From an uncultured Synergistia bacterium (GTDB taxonomy: Bacteria; Eremiobacterota; SpSt-956; JAKJGF01), in the NCBI GenBank assembly GCA_937888925.1, contig CALARM010000118.1, positions 1 through 43,495 on the forward strand: a stretch of 43,495 nucleotides of DNA, read 5' to 3'. Shown piece by piece: positions 25,175 through 34,291 of this stretch; positions within the stretch are counted from its first letter, which is position 1; each line of letters begins with the position of its first letter. A model generated the notes under the pieces. That model saw only the letters and a program-made list of their open reading frames with translations, did not search any database and was not told the origin of the DNA. The position numbers and the translations under genes are program-made.

Positions 25175-26484
25175 TAAAAAATCTGACAATCAGCCGTTTT
25201 CGTGGTATTAAGAACGGTATAATTGAAGATTTTGGTAAAATAAATATCCTTGCAGGCGAAAACAACTCCGGTAAAACCTCTGTCCTTGAGGCTCTTTACT
25301 GGCTTTCTATCTGTGGAAGAAACTGCAGAATATATCCAAAATCCTTTCAACCCGGTTTGGGATGTGATATTGCATTACCAGTGAAACAGGATCTTCTTGC
25401 ACTTATTCCATGTCCCCGTATCTGGAAAAGGCATGGGAAACCGGACATATGGACTGATTCAAACGGGTTTGTTACAGAAGACGGTATTCTTTCTTACAGC
25501 CTCCCCTATCTGGTTAAAGATAAAGATCTTTTAAAGGCTTTCCGAATTATTCCACCACAGGAAGAGGAAATTATAGACAAAGAAAAATTTACAGAAAAAG
25601 ACCTGAAAACAATCAGTGTTTTCTCTTTTAAAAAAGATACCGGTAAAACTGATACATCGGGAATAATAGAACAGGCTGTTACAGGCATAGAAGATATATT
25701 AAAACAATATATCCCCAATCTATATACAGGCAATACTTTAAGTGATGTAACCGGTAATCAAGAGGTAGCCTTTAGCTGGTATCCGGATTTTATATATAAC
25801 AGGGAAAGCCTTGCTACATGGAGTATTGATGGGGAAACACCATTTCACGAAAATGTCTTATTTTTTGATTTTCATACTGTAGGACAAAACTTTGCCCCTG
25901 AATTCGACAAAATTATAAAAAATATACCAGACTGGCGTATAAAGTTAAGCAAAGGACTCAGCAAAATTTTTAATATCAGTAACTTTATACCAAGCATAGA
26001 AGATATGCAGGGTGTCATTGAACCAGAAGGCAAACATCCTATCTCAATAGACGATTTCGGTGACGGCGCAAGACATGCCTTTAAAGTTCTGGCTTCTCTT
26101 ATTGTTTTGACAGACAGATGTACGAATGGAAAAGAAGGGATCTTCCTATGGGAAGATCCGGAACTTTTTATGCATCCGAAAAGTTTATATCTTCTGCTCG
26201 AGGAAATCATAAATATGACTGAATTGCTTCCTGTACAGATATTTTTAAGTACTCAGAGCCTCGATCTTATAAAATCTTTTGCAAATATTTTGAATAAAAA
26301 ACCAGTATTAAAAGAAACAAGCAGAGTTTTTCGTATGGAATTAAGAGAAGGGGAATTGATAAGCTCAAAGTTTACCTATAAAAAGCTCCATGCATGGCTT
26401 AAACACGGATCTGATCCACGTTTCTGGAATCAAAGGGAAGTTATAGATTATGAAGCTGATGAAGAGGCGGTGGATGAGGAATGA
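25171..26484 (+). CDS. OLD/RecF-like ABC ATPase A, paired with TOPRIM A
   Basis: A 437-residue ATPase of the AAA_15/AAA_21 (OLD, RecF, SMC-like) group. It opens with KNLTISRFRGIKNGIIEDFG, followed by Walker A GENNSGKTS at residues 29-37. DDFGDGARHAFK near 295 corresponds to the ABC signature and LWEDPELFMHP near 335 to Walker B. STQSLDLIKSF follows as the switch region. The middle (about 80-250) is an insertion as in OLD-type proteins. The C-terminus ends HGSDPRFWNQ plus an acidic tail. Start and stop overlap cmr1 and the TOPRIM gene by four bases each, so it is translated together with the type III subunits. It is a paralog of ATPase B. The architecture recalls AriA of PARIS; the function here is unknown. 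Confidence 0.85.
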   Translation: MIKNLTISRFRGIKNGIIEDFGKINILAGENNSGKTSVLEALYWLSICGRNCRIYPKSFQPGLGCDIALPVKQDLLALIPCPRIWKRHGKPDIWTDSNGFVTEDGILSYSLPYLVKDKDLLKAFRIIPPQEEEIIDKEKFTEKDLKTISVFSFKKDTGKTDTSGIIEQAVTGIEDILKQYIPNLYTGNTLSDVTGNQEVAFSWYPDFIYNRESLATWSIDGETPFHENVLFFDFHTVGQNFAPEFDKIIKNIPDWRIKLSKGLSKIFNISNFIPSIEDMQGVIEPEGKHPISIDDFGDGARHAFKVLASLIVLTDRCTNGKEGIFLWEDPELFMHPKSLYLLLEEIINMTELLPVQIFLSTQSLDLIKSFANILNKKPVLKETSRVFRMELREGELISSKFTYKKLHAWLKHGSDPRFWNQREVIDYEADEEAVDEE

Positions 26485-27239
26485 ATGAAGGTATCATAAA
26501 ATATGCTTTTGTCGAAGGTAAAACAGAAAGAAGATTATTAGAGAAATTAGACAGGAAAAAAGATTTCCCTAAATCGCTAATTATAGATTCCAGAGGCATA
26601 GATAATATTTGTAATGAAATAAGTAATACATTAAAGGATGGAGAGATAATAAAAAAACCTCATAGCATATTGATACTATGTGATTGTGAAAAAGGTAAGA
26701 CTATAACGGATATTGTACGGAAATTTCAGAACTTCATCAATAGTTTTTTAAAAAGTGCGAACATACCAGAACAAACCTTACAAAAAGATGAAACGTTTGA
26801 AAATATATTTTTCATGGAAGTTACAGGCATTAAATTTCGTCTTGTCTTACACATAGCCAATCCTCCTGATATTTACAACATGAAATTTATCAATAAAACC
26901 ATTGACGGGTATATTTTATCCATAGGTTTACGAGATATAGTTCTGGAGAGATTTGCAAAAGAAATAGGAGTCTCAAAAGATAAATTACAAGAAAAAATAC
27001 TGAATAAAATTCCTGAAATAGCCAGAAACAACGGAATCATTTTTGACCAGGCAAAAGACATTATCGGCATTTATATGGCAATGTCAAGATTTATCACAAA
27101 AAAGCGTAATGAAGAAGAAGATACGTTTGCCGGGATAGTAATAGAAAGGTCGAGACAGTATGACAAACAGTCCTTTAAAGAAACTATGGCATCCATTTTA
27201 AAAACGCTTGACTTTCTGGAGGTCAAATATGAAATATGA
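26481..27239 (+). CDS. TOPRIM-like protein A, partner of ATPase A
   Basis: A 252-residue protein with a TOPRIM-like core: KYAFVEGKTERRLLEKL (the Glu) at the N-terminus and ILILCDCEKGKT (DxE in the DxD position) near residue 70-80. FRLVLHIANPPDIYNMKF and QAKDIIGIYMAMSRF match TOPRIM B, so the two are paralogs. TOPRIM nucleases next to ABC ATPases are the effectors of OLD, Gabija and PARIS systems (AriB, DUF4435). This one resembles the DUF3226/DUF4276 style more than DUF4435, but I cannot place it firmly. It overlaps ATPase A by four bases and the cmr6-like gene by 11. Catalytic activity, perhaps on DNA or tRNA, is an inference. Confidence 0.72.
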   Translation: MNEGIIKYAFVEGKTERRLLEKLDRKKDFPKSLIIDSRGIDNICNEISNTLKDGEIIKKPHSILILCDCEKGKTITDIVRKFQNFINSFLKSANIPEQTLQKDETFENIFFMEVTGIKFRLVLHIANPPDIYNMKFINKTIDGYILSIGLRDIVLERFAKEIGVSKDKLQEKILNKIPEIARNNGIIFDQAKDIIGIYMAMSRFITKKRNEEEDTFAGIVIERSRQYDKQSFKETMASILKTLDFLEVKYEI

Positions 27240-28341
27240 ATTTCAGGCCAATTACAATTTATCTCTGACATCTGGTAGAAATCAATTGGAAGGAATAGAT
27301 TATATAGCAGGTGTTTCAACGAAACCGCCACATTCCTGGGCAGAGTTAGGTGAAATTACCGATCAATTTGCGAAATTACAGGTAATGGCTCAGGCAAATC
27401 TTACAGACAATAAAGATTATGCCCGTACAGGTAGAAAAATTAAGCCTTCGGGGTTAATGGCTTTAACGGAAAAAAGACTGGATGAATTCTTTAAACATCA
27501 ATACAGCACCTTTTTAGAACCTCTTAATCTAGTGACTGACCTTCCCGATATGACTATCTTACCCTTCGGAAGCTGGGGAATTAATTTTAAATTTAAACTG
27601 ATAAAGCCTTATATAAGTAAAGATGATACAGATTTTTACATAATAGATAATCCGGTAAAAAAAGAATGGGTCTTTAAAGTGCCTTATATAGCTCCGACTC
27701 AATGGAAAGGGACATTACGTTCTGTTATGGGCCGGCAGTTATACGAGCAGGCTAACTCATTAACAGATGAACAATTTGCAGAAAAGATGTTTCGATTGGC
27801 TTTACTCTCCGGCTCTGAAAAAGAAGAAAATCCGAAAGAAAAATCAAATTTTGCCGGATATTTTGACGAAATAAAACCGGGAGCAACGAATCTATACAGA
27901 AAAAAAATAAAAAAACATTTCGGATATAAAACTAATGACTCGATGCCTGATTTTCGAGGCCGTCTTCATTTCTATCCTACCTATTTTACAAAAATCGGCA
28001 TGGAAGTAATAAATCCTCATGACAGGGAAACAGGAACAGGAACAAATCCCATTTATTTTGAAACAGTGCCGGCAGAGTCGGAAGGAATTTTTACTCTGCT
28101 TTATGTTCCTATTGAGCTTATCGGTAATGATAAGAATAATGTAAAAATCGAAGTTCTGGAAGATCTATCTCCGGTGGCAGATGGAATTAAAGGAATGATG
28201 ACGGAATACGGATTCGGAGCGAAGACTTCGAGCGGGTTTGGACTGGCGGAGATAAAAATAGATTATGGAATAATCGAGTCTAATATAGAAGATTTGCAGA
28301 ATGTGAACCTTAGAGATTTTATAGAATTAAAAAAATCATAG
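27229..28341 (+). CDS. cmr6: Type III RAMP protein, Cmr6-like
   Basis: A Cas7-superfamily subunit. FKVPYIAPTQWKGTLRSVMG in the middle is the usual 'P-x-SS-xKG-xLR' turn in altered form. GRLHFYPTYFTKIGMEVINPHDR, with a following FETVPAESEGIFTLLYVPIE, is the Cmr6 pattern of 'FFDA...DIMNPH'. GFGAKTSSGFGLAEIKI is the C-terminal glycine-rich loop. The start ATG at 27229 has GGAGG 6 bases upstream; the frame also runs to a TTG at 27208, which I reject. At 370 residues it is longer than many Cmr6 proteins. It is the first complex subunit after the ATPase/TOPRIM insertion. Confidence 0.75.
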   Translation: MKYEFQANYNLSLTSGRNQLEGIDYIAGVSTKPPHSWAELGEITDQFAKLQVMAQANLTDNKDYARTGRKIKPSGLMALTEKRLDEFFKHQYSTFLEPLNLVTDLPDMTILPFGSWGINFKFKLIKPYISKDDTDFYIIDNPVKKEWVFKVPYIAPTQWKGTLRSVMGRQLYEQANSLTDEQFAEKMFRLALLSGSEKEENPKEKSNFAGYFDEIKPGATNLYRKKIKKHFGYKTNDSMPDFRGRLHFYPTYFTKIGMEVINPHDRETGTGTNPIYFETVPAESEGIFTLLYVPIELIGNDKNNVKIEVLEDLSPVADGIKGMMTEYGFGAKTSSGFGLAEIKIDYGIIESNIEDLQNVNLRDFIELKKS

Positions 28342-28384
28342 TTAATTAATTCCTTAATAGCACATGAAAGTGGTGAAGATTATA

Positions 28385-31300
28385 ATGACTATAGATTTGA
28401 ATAAACTTGCAGATTGTAGAGATGCCTTATTACTTGCTGAAATAACTTGCTGGTTACATATGTTTGGCAAATTGCATAAGGATTTTATAACAGGAAAAGA
28501 TAAGGACTTAGATATAAAAATTCCGGAAGAAGTAAAAAATAAATATAAAGAACTTAATAATTTATTAATAGATCCAATGTGGCCCAGTCAAATATGGCAA
28601 AAATTTGGTATACCAGAATTAAAGGTTAATACAACTATTGAAAAGATAATTAATAATCACCGGAATCCAAACAAAGCAGAAGGTATCGTAAGTTTAGTAT
28701 GTGATACACATGGAAGAGGTTCCAGTGTAGAAAAAAGTGTTCTTCATCAAGGTGGAGCTTATTACAATTTATATGATCAAAGAAATAAACAGAATGAAAT
28801 TTACTTATCGTCTGTATTCGGAATCGAAAATACTATTAATGTAAATGATATAAGGAATTACGAACTTTATAATTTTTTACAGGACAATTTATATATGGGC
28901 CAAGTAACGAATGAAGTATTACAAAAATTGCCATCAGAAATTGACATTAAAAAATTACAGTTTCTGGTAAATAATGATTTTACAAGGCAAACATTGAGTA
29001 ATAGATTGAAAAAATGTAATTTTTCTAATAAACATATTAACATAATTTTAAGTTATATCCAGAAGTCAAATAGATTAAATCTAATATCTAAAGAAGATTG
29101 GATAGAATTTAGAAGTAATTTTATTAAACATTTAACTATATTTTTCAGGTCAAATATAGCAGACACACGTCGTCCAATCAATGAAACAACCATTTTCGAT
29201 CAGACTGTTTTAAGTGTAGCCTTTTTGAAAGCATCCTTGGCTGAGATATTACTATCTACCTGGAAAGAGCCTAACCCTAAAAACGATAAAGATAAATATC
29301 AATGGCGTATTCTTAAAGTTGGTTTTGATATTATGGAGTTCTACAGCCGTTCTTTTAGTTACGCAGATATGCTTGCCCGTAAGGTTTTAATAAAAACTGC
29401 ATTTAATGAAGTGCGTAATTTGTTAGAGACTGAATATCCTTTAGGTTATGAGCTATATCATGATGAAAAAGGTTCTATATTTATTATGCCAGATATAAAT
29501 GCAATGTTGGACACTCAAATAAATGGATTAACCATTGAAAAAAAGATAAAAGAAATTTTTTCCAGATCTCTGGAAGGAGAAGCTGAAGTTATATTAATTT
29601 CTCCTGCTGAACCTAGTAGAAATATGCTTTTATTTGGTAAACTAGCTAAAGAAAAAATTCCAAAACCTGCTCCTAAACAAACATGGTTAAGCAAACAATG
29701 GAAAGATATAAATTCCAGACAAATTTGTACGGTATGTGGATATAGGCATCAAGTGGATAAAGAAAGAGCTCTATGCGATATATGTAAATATCGGAGACAG
29801 GATCGAGCCCAAAAGTGGCTTAAAAATTTAGATGGTACTATTTGGATGGATGAAATCGCTGATAAAAATGGCAAAATTGCATTAATTACCGGGCAATTTA
29901 ATTTAAATTATTGGTTATCTGGAGAGCTTATTTCTTCTATTACAGTGGGAGATCCACAAAAGGATGTAAATTACCTTAGGTTAAAAAGCGAAATTATTAA
30001 TAATTTTAATAAAGAGATAAAGCAAATAAATTATCTGTATCAGCTTTTACCAAAGCATATTATAAAGAAATTCAAAATAGTTAAAGACCTGTATAAGTTT
30101 CTTATTGAAGATAGTGACCTGAAAATAAATGCAAATACTGATAACAATATAAAAGCATCATTACTAGCCCTTTCTTTAATAAGACAGCAACCTTCTCCTG
30201 CACGTATCTACCGTGTATGGGAAACAACGAAAAGATTCTGGGAAGATATTAACGATGAATTCAAAAATACAGTTAAAGAGAACCCTCCTCGTCTCTTGCT
30301 ATTTCCTGAACATACAGACAATATCATTAATCATCATTCCAGCTATGCCTGTGAACTTCTCATAGATAATAAAAAGATCAGTGCTTTCTGGTATGGTGAA
30401 CAAAAGCATTTCATAATCATAGAAAATCTGGAGTATATAAAAAAATCCCAGAAACTTGAGAAAGACATCAAGGAATTCATAAAAGATTATAAAAATAACA
30501 TTATAATTCAAGAACCTTCCGATTATGGCAAAAAAATTAACACTCTCGGTTATTTCACAATTAAACAGGTTGAAGAAAGCAATCAGTATATACCTGCTAT
30601 ACCCATACTTTCAGAACCAGGTACTTTTATGGCTCTTGTACCGGCGGACAGAGTCATGAATATCATAAACTCAATCAAAGAAAAATACGAACAGGAAATG
30701 GGAAAAGTAAGGAACCGTCTTCCTCTAAATCTTGGAGTAGTATTTTCCAGTAGTAAAACCCCTCTCAGAGTTATACTGGACAGTGGAAAAAGAATGTTGA
30801 AAGAAAAGGAATTTTCTAAAACATTTGAGTTAATAAATGACGCGAAGCCATTATCGGATAAACAATCACTTCCGGAACATTTAAAAAATGATAAACACTG
30901 GGAAGAATTTATAAAAGTGGAGTTAAAAATCATAGAAGATACAAAAAGACAAAATTTACACAATATTCAAAATAAAAATCGTAATATAAATTGGCATGTC
31001 CCACTAAAAATGGGAGACGGCACCACAGATGACGTATGGTATCCCTATGTTTTTGTAAAATCAGACAAAGATGGTAATCCTCCGTTAAGTCGAGGTAAAT
31101 TATATGAAGCCCCATGTCCTTGGAATAACAATAGACCGGAATGGGTATTACACGCAAAAGACCTGAAAGAAGGCGATAAAATCTATTTCGCTCCTTCAAC
31201 TTTCGACTATCAGTGGCTTGATACGGGAGGAAGGCGTTTCGAGATCGCCTATGACGGAAATGGCCAGAGATTTGATATGCCACAGAGACCATATCTCCTT

Positions 31301-31630
31301 GATGAATTGGATAAACTCCAGGACATATGGAAAGCACTGGTCAATCATCTTACAACAACACAGATACACAGTTTAAGAGAATTAATCGAGACAAAAAGGC
31401 AGGAGTGGGATGTTTATCAAAATGACGATGTATTCAGACAGTTTTGCCGTGATGCGATTGCTATGGCACAATGGAAGAAAAGCGATGATAAATATCCCTG
31501 GGAAAAAGAGAACAAAAAGTTTAAAGAATGGATCGATATAATGACCGATTACACTGTAAAGGGATGGCTCAATGATGTTATAGAAATAAATATGCAAATC
31601 CTGAAAAGAAAACCGGAACAAGGAGGTTAA
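28385..31630 (+). CDS. cas10: Cas10-like large subunit, Csx11 type, catalytic motifs lost
   Basis: The signature subunit of type III complexes, 1081 residues, of the divergent Csx11 kind (associated with type III-C-like Cmr complexes). The N-terminal HD motif is changed to LHMFGKLHKDF (residues 25-29, HMFGK for HDxGK), and CDTHGRGSSVEK follows near 106-117. A zinc finger has Cys448, 451, 464 and 467. The first Palm segment is at about 355-370 (GYELYHDEKGSIFIMP). The second Palm starts KIALITGQFNLNYW near 497 without the usual Asp. The GGDD loop is replaced by EPGT at 744-747 (SEPGTFMALVPADRV). No GGDD or GGDE occurs anywhere. Cyclase and DNase activity are therefore unlikely. The ATG at 28385 has GGTGA upstream; the ATG at 28364 has no such site. 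Confidence 0.82.
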   Translation: MTIDLNKLADCRDALLLAEITCWLHMFGKLHKDFITGKDKDLDIKIPEEVKNKYKELNNLLIDPMWPSQIWQKFGIPELKVNTTIEKIINNHRNPNKAEGIVSLVCDTHGRGSSVEKSVLHQGGAYYNLYDQRNKQNEIYLSSVFGIENTINVNDIRNYELYNFLQDNLYMGQVTNEVLQKLPSEIDIKKLQFLVNNDFTRQTLSNRLKKCNFSNKHINIILSYIQKSNRLNLISKEDWIEFRSNFIKHLTIFFRSNIADTRRPINETTIFDQTVLSVAFLKASLAEILLSTWKEPNPKNDKDKYQWRILKVGFDIMEFYSRSFSYADMLARKVLIKTAFNEVRNLLETEYPLGYELYHDEKGSIFIMPDINAMLDTQINGLTIEKKIKEIFSRSLEGEAEVILISPAEPSRNMLLFGKLAKEKIPKPAPKQTWLSKQWKDINSRQICTVCGYRHQVDKERALCDICKYRRQDRAQKWLKNLDGTIWMDEIADKNGKIALITGQFNLNYWLSGELISSITVGDPQKDVNYLRLKSEIINNFNKEIKQINYLYQLLPKHIIKKFKIVKDLYKFLIEDSDLKINANTDNNIKASLLALSLIRQQPSPARIYRVWETTKRFWEDINDEFKNTVKENPPRLLLFPEHTDNIINHHSSYACELLIDNKKISAFWYGEQKHFIIIENLEYIKKSQKLEKDIKEFIKDYKNNIIIQEPSDYGKKINTLGYFTIKQVEESNQYIPAIPILSEPGTFMALVPADRVMNIINSIKEKYEQEMGKVRNRLPLNLGVVFSSSKTPLRVILDSGKRMLKEKEFSKTFELINDAKPLSDKQSLPEHLKNDKHWEEFIKVELKIIEDTKRQNLHNIQNKNRNINWHVPLKMGDGTTDDVWYPYVFVKSDKDGNPPLSRGKLYEAPCPWNNNRPEWVLHAKDLKEGDKIYFAPSTFDYQWLDTGGRRFEIAYDGNGQRFDMPQRPYLLDELDKLQDIWKALVNHLTTTQIHSLRELIETKRQEWDVYQNDDVFRQFCRDAIAMAQWKKSDDKYPWEKENKKFKEWIDIMTDYTVKGWLNDVIEINMQILKRKPEQGG

Positions 31631-31631
31631 T

Positions 31632-32669
31632 ATGAGCAATAATTTTTTCACACAGAAATATGTAATTCAGACAGTAGACCCTGTCCATATAGGCACGGGA
31701 GGAATGAGACTCGGCAGAGTCGATAACAGTATAGTAAGAGAGCCTGGAACAAAATTACCGAAAATCCCCGGCACAAGCCTGAGCGGAACACTGCGGCATT
31801 ATGCAGCATACAGGTATAACAAAAAACAGTGTGCAAAACAAAAAGAGCACTGCGGCCAGACAACATGTCCTATCTGTTATACTTTCGGCTGGCTGAAAGG
31901 CAATAAATCATATGGAGGTGTAGCAAATATAGGAGATACAAGAATACTGTTTTTTCCTGTCTACAGTATGGCAGGCCCAATATGGGTAACATCACTCTCC
32001 ACATTGAATGATTTTGGAATTAATGGACAGAATGTCAGTGATGATAAAGTCCAAATGTCTTCCGGTTTAAGCAGTTACAAACATCTTAATCTCGGATGGC
32101 TAATGGTAGAAAAGGAAAGAGAATTAAATTTACCTGATTTACCTTTTATTTTACCTGATATTGTTAAAAACCGTATTGTTCTTGTATCAGATAAATTCTT
32201 CTCTCAGATAGTTAACAGCAATCTGGAAGTCCGAACTTCTGTAGCTATTAATACTGATACAGGAACGGCAGAAGATGGAGCATTGTTTACTTATGAAGCA
32301 ATTCCAAGAGCTACATATATGTGGTTTGAACTGGTAGTGGATGATTATAGAGAACAATTCCCGAATTATAACAGACTCTTACAATGGGAAAAAATAATTA
32401 CAGATTCTACACATGATAACAAAGATGCCTTAGAAATTTTAAAGAAAGCAGATCTACCTGTGTCTGAAAACAAGTTTAATGCTTCAAGGGATACAATACT
32501 GGATTGGATTAAAGAAGAAAGTATATATAAAACTAAAACTACAGAAATTGACACTAAAAAAATTATTAATGACGGTCTGGATTGGCTAGAACATCTTGGT
32601 GTTGGAGGAATGGGTACAAGGGGTTTTGGAAGAATTCGAAAAGTTCCGGAGGTGGAGACGATTGGATAA
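31632..32669 (+). CDS. cmr4: Type III backbone Cas7 (Cmr4)
   Basis: Repeating backbone subunit of the Cmr complex that cuts target RNA every six nucleotides. The N-terminus has the family pattern DPVHIGTGGMRLGRVDNSIVRE, then LPKIPGTSLSGTLRHYAAY. Asp31 (RVDNS) lies where the catalytic Asp of Cmr4 is found, so RNA cleavage should be retained. A zinc-like cysteine cluster (CAKQKEHCGQTTCPICYTFG, near 57-76) is inserted, as in many Cmr4 proteins. GVGGMGTRGFGRIRK is the C-terminal glycine-rich loop. Length is 345 residues. The Shine-Dalgarno AGGAGG precedes the ATG, one base after the cas10 stop. Confidence 0.9.
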   Translation: MSNNFFTQKYVIQTVDPVHIGTGGMRLGRVDNSIVREPGTKLPKIPGTSLSGTLRHYAAYRYNKKQCAKQKEHCGQTTCPICYTFGWLKGNKSYGGVANIGDTRILFFPVYSMAGPIWVTSLSTLNDFGINGQNVSDDKVQMSSGLSSYKHLNLGWLMVEKERELNLPDLPFILPDIVKNRIVLVSDKFFSQIVNSNLEVRTSVAINTDTGTAEDGALFTYEAIPRATYMWFELVVDDYREQFPNYNRLLQWEKIITDSTHDNKDALEILKKADLPVSENKFNASRDTILDWIKEESIYKTKTTEIDTKKIINDGLDWLEHLGVGGMGTRGFGRIRKVPEVETIG

Positions 32670-33153
32670 AATTCTAAATCTGGATAAATTATCTGCAGAA
32701 TACAGTCAGAATATGGTAGCGGAAAATAAAAATAAAGCAGACGTTCTGGAAAAAGTTGTTACTAAAAGCCTGGGGGTTCTTCAGGAACAGGGTATATATG
32801 CAATGATGCTTTTTCTTTTTTCCCGTTCCACAAATGATGAAAAAATAGTTGCAGGCTCAATTCGCAGGCAATTTTATCTGTTTCTGACTCAACTTCCTGA
32901 TTTTAAAAAAAATGAAGATCTGGCAAAACTTGATATGGTTACACAAAAAAAACCGGAAGATAATGATGAAAAAAAGAAAGAAAAAGTCAGACAGGAATTA
33001 GAAAAGGGTTTAAAATTTTATAGCACTAACATAATGGATAATTATGATACTCTTTTCCTTGTTCGGAATATTTACGAACAAACTCTCATCTATGCCCGTT
33101 ACGGTGCAAAAGCCTTATTAAAGGAGAGCAAAAATGTACCGGAGTCAGTATAG
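32662..33153 (+). CDS. cmr5: Type III small subunit (Cmr5-like, Cas11)
   Basis: A helical protein of about 163 residues at the Cmr5 position. The pattern MVAENKNKADVLEKVVTKSL, then GVLQEQGIYAMMLFLFSR, resembles Cmr5, whose copies line the complex and support target binding. The frame is open from 32596, but that part overlaps the end of cmr4. I start it at TTG 32662 (MDKILNLDKL...), because GGAGG at 32648-32652 lies 9 bases upstream and the start then overlaps the cmr4 stop. A charged linker (about 90-115) is long for the family. Confidence 0.68.
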   Translation: MDKILNLDKLSAEYSQNMVAENKNKADVLEKVVTKSLGVLQEQGIYAMMLFLFSRSTNDEKIVAGSIRRQFYLFLTQLPDFKKNEDLAKLDMVTQKKPEDNDEKKKEKVRQELEKGLKFYSTNIMDNYDTLFLVRNIYEQTLIYARYGAKALLKESKNVPESV

Positions 33154-33997
33154 AATAATATTTAAACTCAATTCACCTCTCCATACAGGTCATCGAAAAA
33201 TCGGTAATCTGATGCAGACCCGTTCCTATGTGCCGGGGAAAAACCTGTGGGCTGCCATTACGGCACGTATAACCAGGGATAATGGAAGTAATAATTATAA
33301 AAAAACTGGTAAGGAGATAAATGAAAAATTTCGTTTTTCATACTTCTGGCCGGCCATATCTCCCGATAATACAGAAGTAAAAAAATGGGATGATTTGACA
33401 ACATATTTTACATTTGATGTTCATGACTACAGTAATCTTTCAAAAATTTATCCTGTAAAAAAAGATAGTAATAAAAAACCTTTCGACTATCTCTTTCTTG
33501 GCAGTTATGCATCAACCTCTCTGAATTACGAAAGATATGGAGCAGAAGAAGGAAGTCTTCATGAAGTGGAATTCATATCACCTGTTACAAGAGATAAAAG
33601 ACAGGTATATCTGGTCGGAAGCATATGGGTAAAGGACAGTTTGTCCGACGATATAAAAAACTGGAAAAAGAGCATTAAAATAATAAGTATCGGAGGAGAA
33701 CAAAAATATGGATGGGGTCGTCTGGAGTTAATAGAGTGTAACGAAGCACAGAGTAATCCTCTTTTTAAACCCGGTCTGGATTATTTTGAATGGGAAGGAT
33801 ATTTACCTGCTCATATAGACAGTGACGGCACGAAAGAACTTCAAGGATCTCTGGAACCTCTGGTGGGATGGGAGACAAAAGAGGATAACAGTCAAGAAGT
33901 CAGTAATGCTAAAATAGCTTTTATACCAGGAATTAATATCAAAAATAAAGAGAATTTTAAGATAATAGAAAACGGATTATGGAGAGTGAAAACATAA
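33134..33997 (+). CDS. Type III RAMP protein, probably Cas5-like (Cmr3/Csx10 position)
   Basis: A 287-residue RAMP superfamily protein. Visible are the first strand YRIIFKLNSPLHTGHRKIGN, the PGKNLWAAITARI turn (the 'PGSSLRG' site), and ISIGGEQKYGWGRLELI near 185-200, the glycine-rich loop. The set already has Cmr1, Cmr4 and Cmr6-like members, so the missing subunit is the Cas5 group protein that binds the crRNA 5' handle; the G-Y-G-W-G-R loop and position fit Cmr3 or Csx10, although it is short for Cmr3. It starts inside the end of the small-subunit gene, with AAGGAG upstream. The assignment to Cas5 is by elimination. Confidence 0.65.
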   Translation: MYRSQYRIIFKLNSPLHTGHRKIGNLMQTRSYVPGKNLWAAITARITRDNGSNNYKKTGKEINEKFRFSYFWPAISPDNTEVKKWDDLTTYFTFDVHDYSNLSKIYPVKKDSNKKPFDYLFLGSYASTSLNYERYGAEEGSLHEVEFISPVTRDKRQVYLVGSIWVKDSLSDDIKNWKKSIKIISIGGEQKYGWGRLELIECNEAQSNPLFKPGLDYFEWEGYLPAHIDSDGTKELQGSLEPLVGWETKEDNSQEVSNAKIAFIPGINIKNKENFKIIENGLWRVKT

Positions 33998-34191
33998 TAC
34001 AAATCCCCGCAGTCTGTCAGATAAATCATACTGAACTCATAAAATTCAACGAGTATGAAATAGCTGCAGCAACAGGTAGATATATAGTAGTAAAAGTTAA
34101 ATATAATGGGAAAGTAATTAAAGCTGACATCAGTGATGACACAGTATCATTCCCAACAGTTTCTTTACCGAAATGTTTTATTCAAGTGTAA
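33979..34191 (+). CDS. Small unknown protein (70 residues)
   Basis: Not recognised. The frame overlaps the end of the RAMP gene by 19 bases, in a different frame, and reads mostly beta-like hydrophobic strands (YEIAAATGRYIVVKVKYNGK). There is no strong ribosome binding site. It could be a small partner of the complex, a decayed domain, or a frame-shifted extension of the upstream gene. It ends inside the first arm of the inverted repeat at 34188-34237. Confidence 0.5.
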   Translation: MESENIIQIPAVCQINHTELIKFNEYEIAAATGRYIVVKVKYNGKVIKADISDDTVSFPTVSLPKCFIQV

Positions 34192-34237
34192 GGGCAACAT
34201 ATTACTGAATATGGTAACTAGCAAAAATTGCCCTTAC
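34188..34237 (+). promoter_or_regulatory. Nested RNA hairpin between the small gene and ATPase B
   Basis: GTAAGGGCAA (34188-34197) pairs perfectly with TTGCCCTTAC (34228-34237). Directly stacked inside is CATATT-ACTG-AATATG (34198-34213), another perfect 6-bp hairpin. The outer arm contains the stop codon of the small gene. There is no T-run after it, so a simple terminator is unlikely; an mRNA-stability or attenuation structure controlling the ATPase B/TOPRIM B pair fits better. Confidence 0.55.
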
Positions 34238-34291
34238 TCATAAATTATTTAATAGACTTTTAATGCTCGTTTCATAACGGAGATGAAAAAA

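Noticed and set aside
34234..34260. A third possible repeat-like sequence (ACTCAT...ATTTAATAGA) upstream of ATPase B
   Set aside because: The shared 10-mer is almost all A/T and a five-base insertion is needed; chance matches of this kind are expected in such AT-rich DNA.
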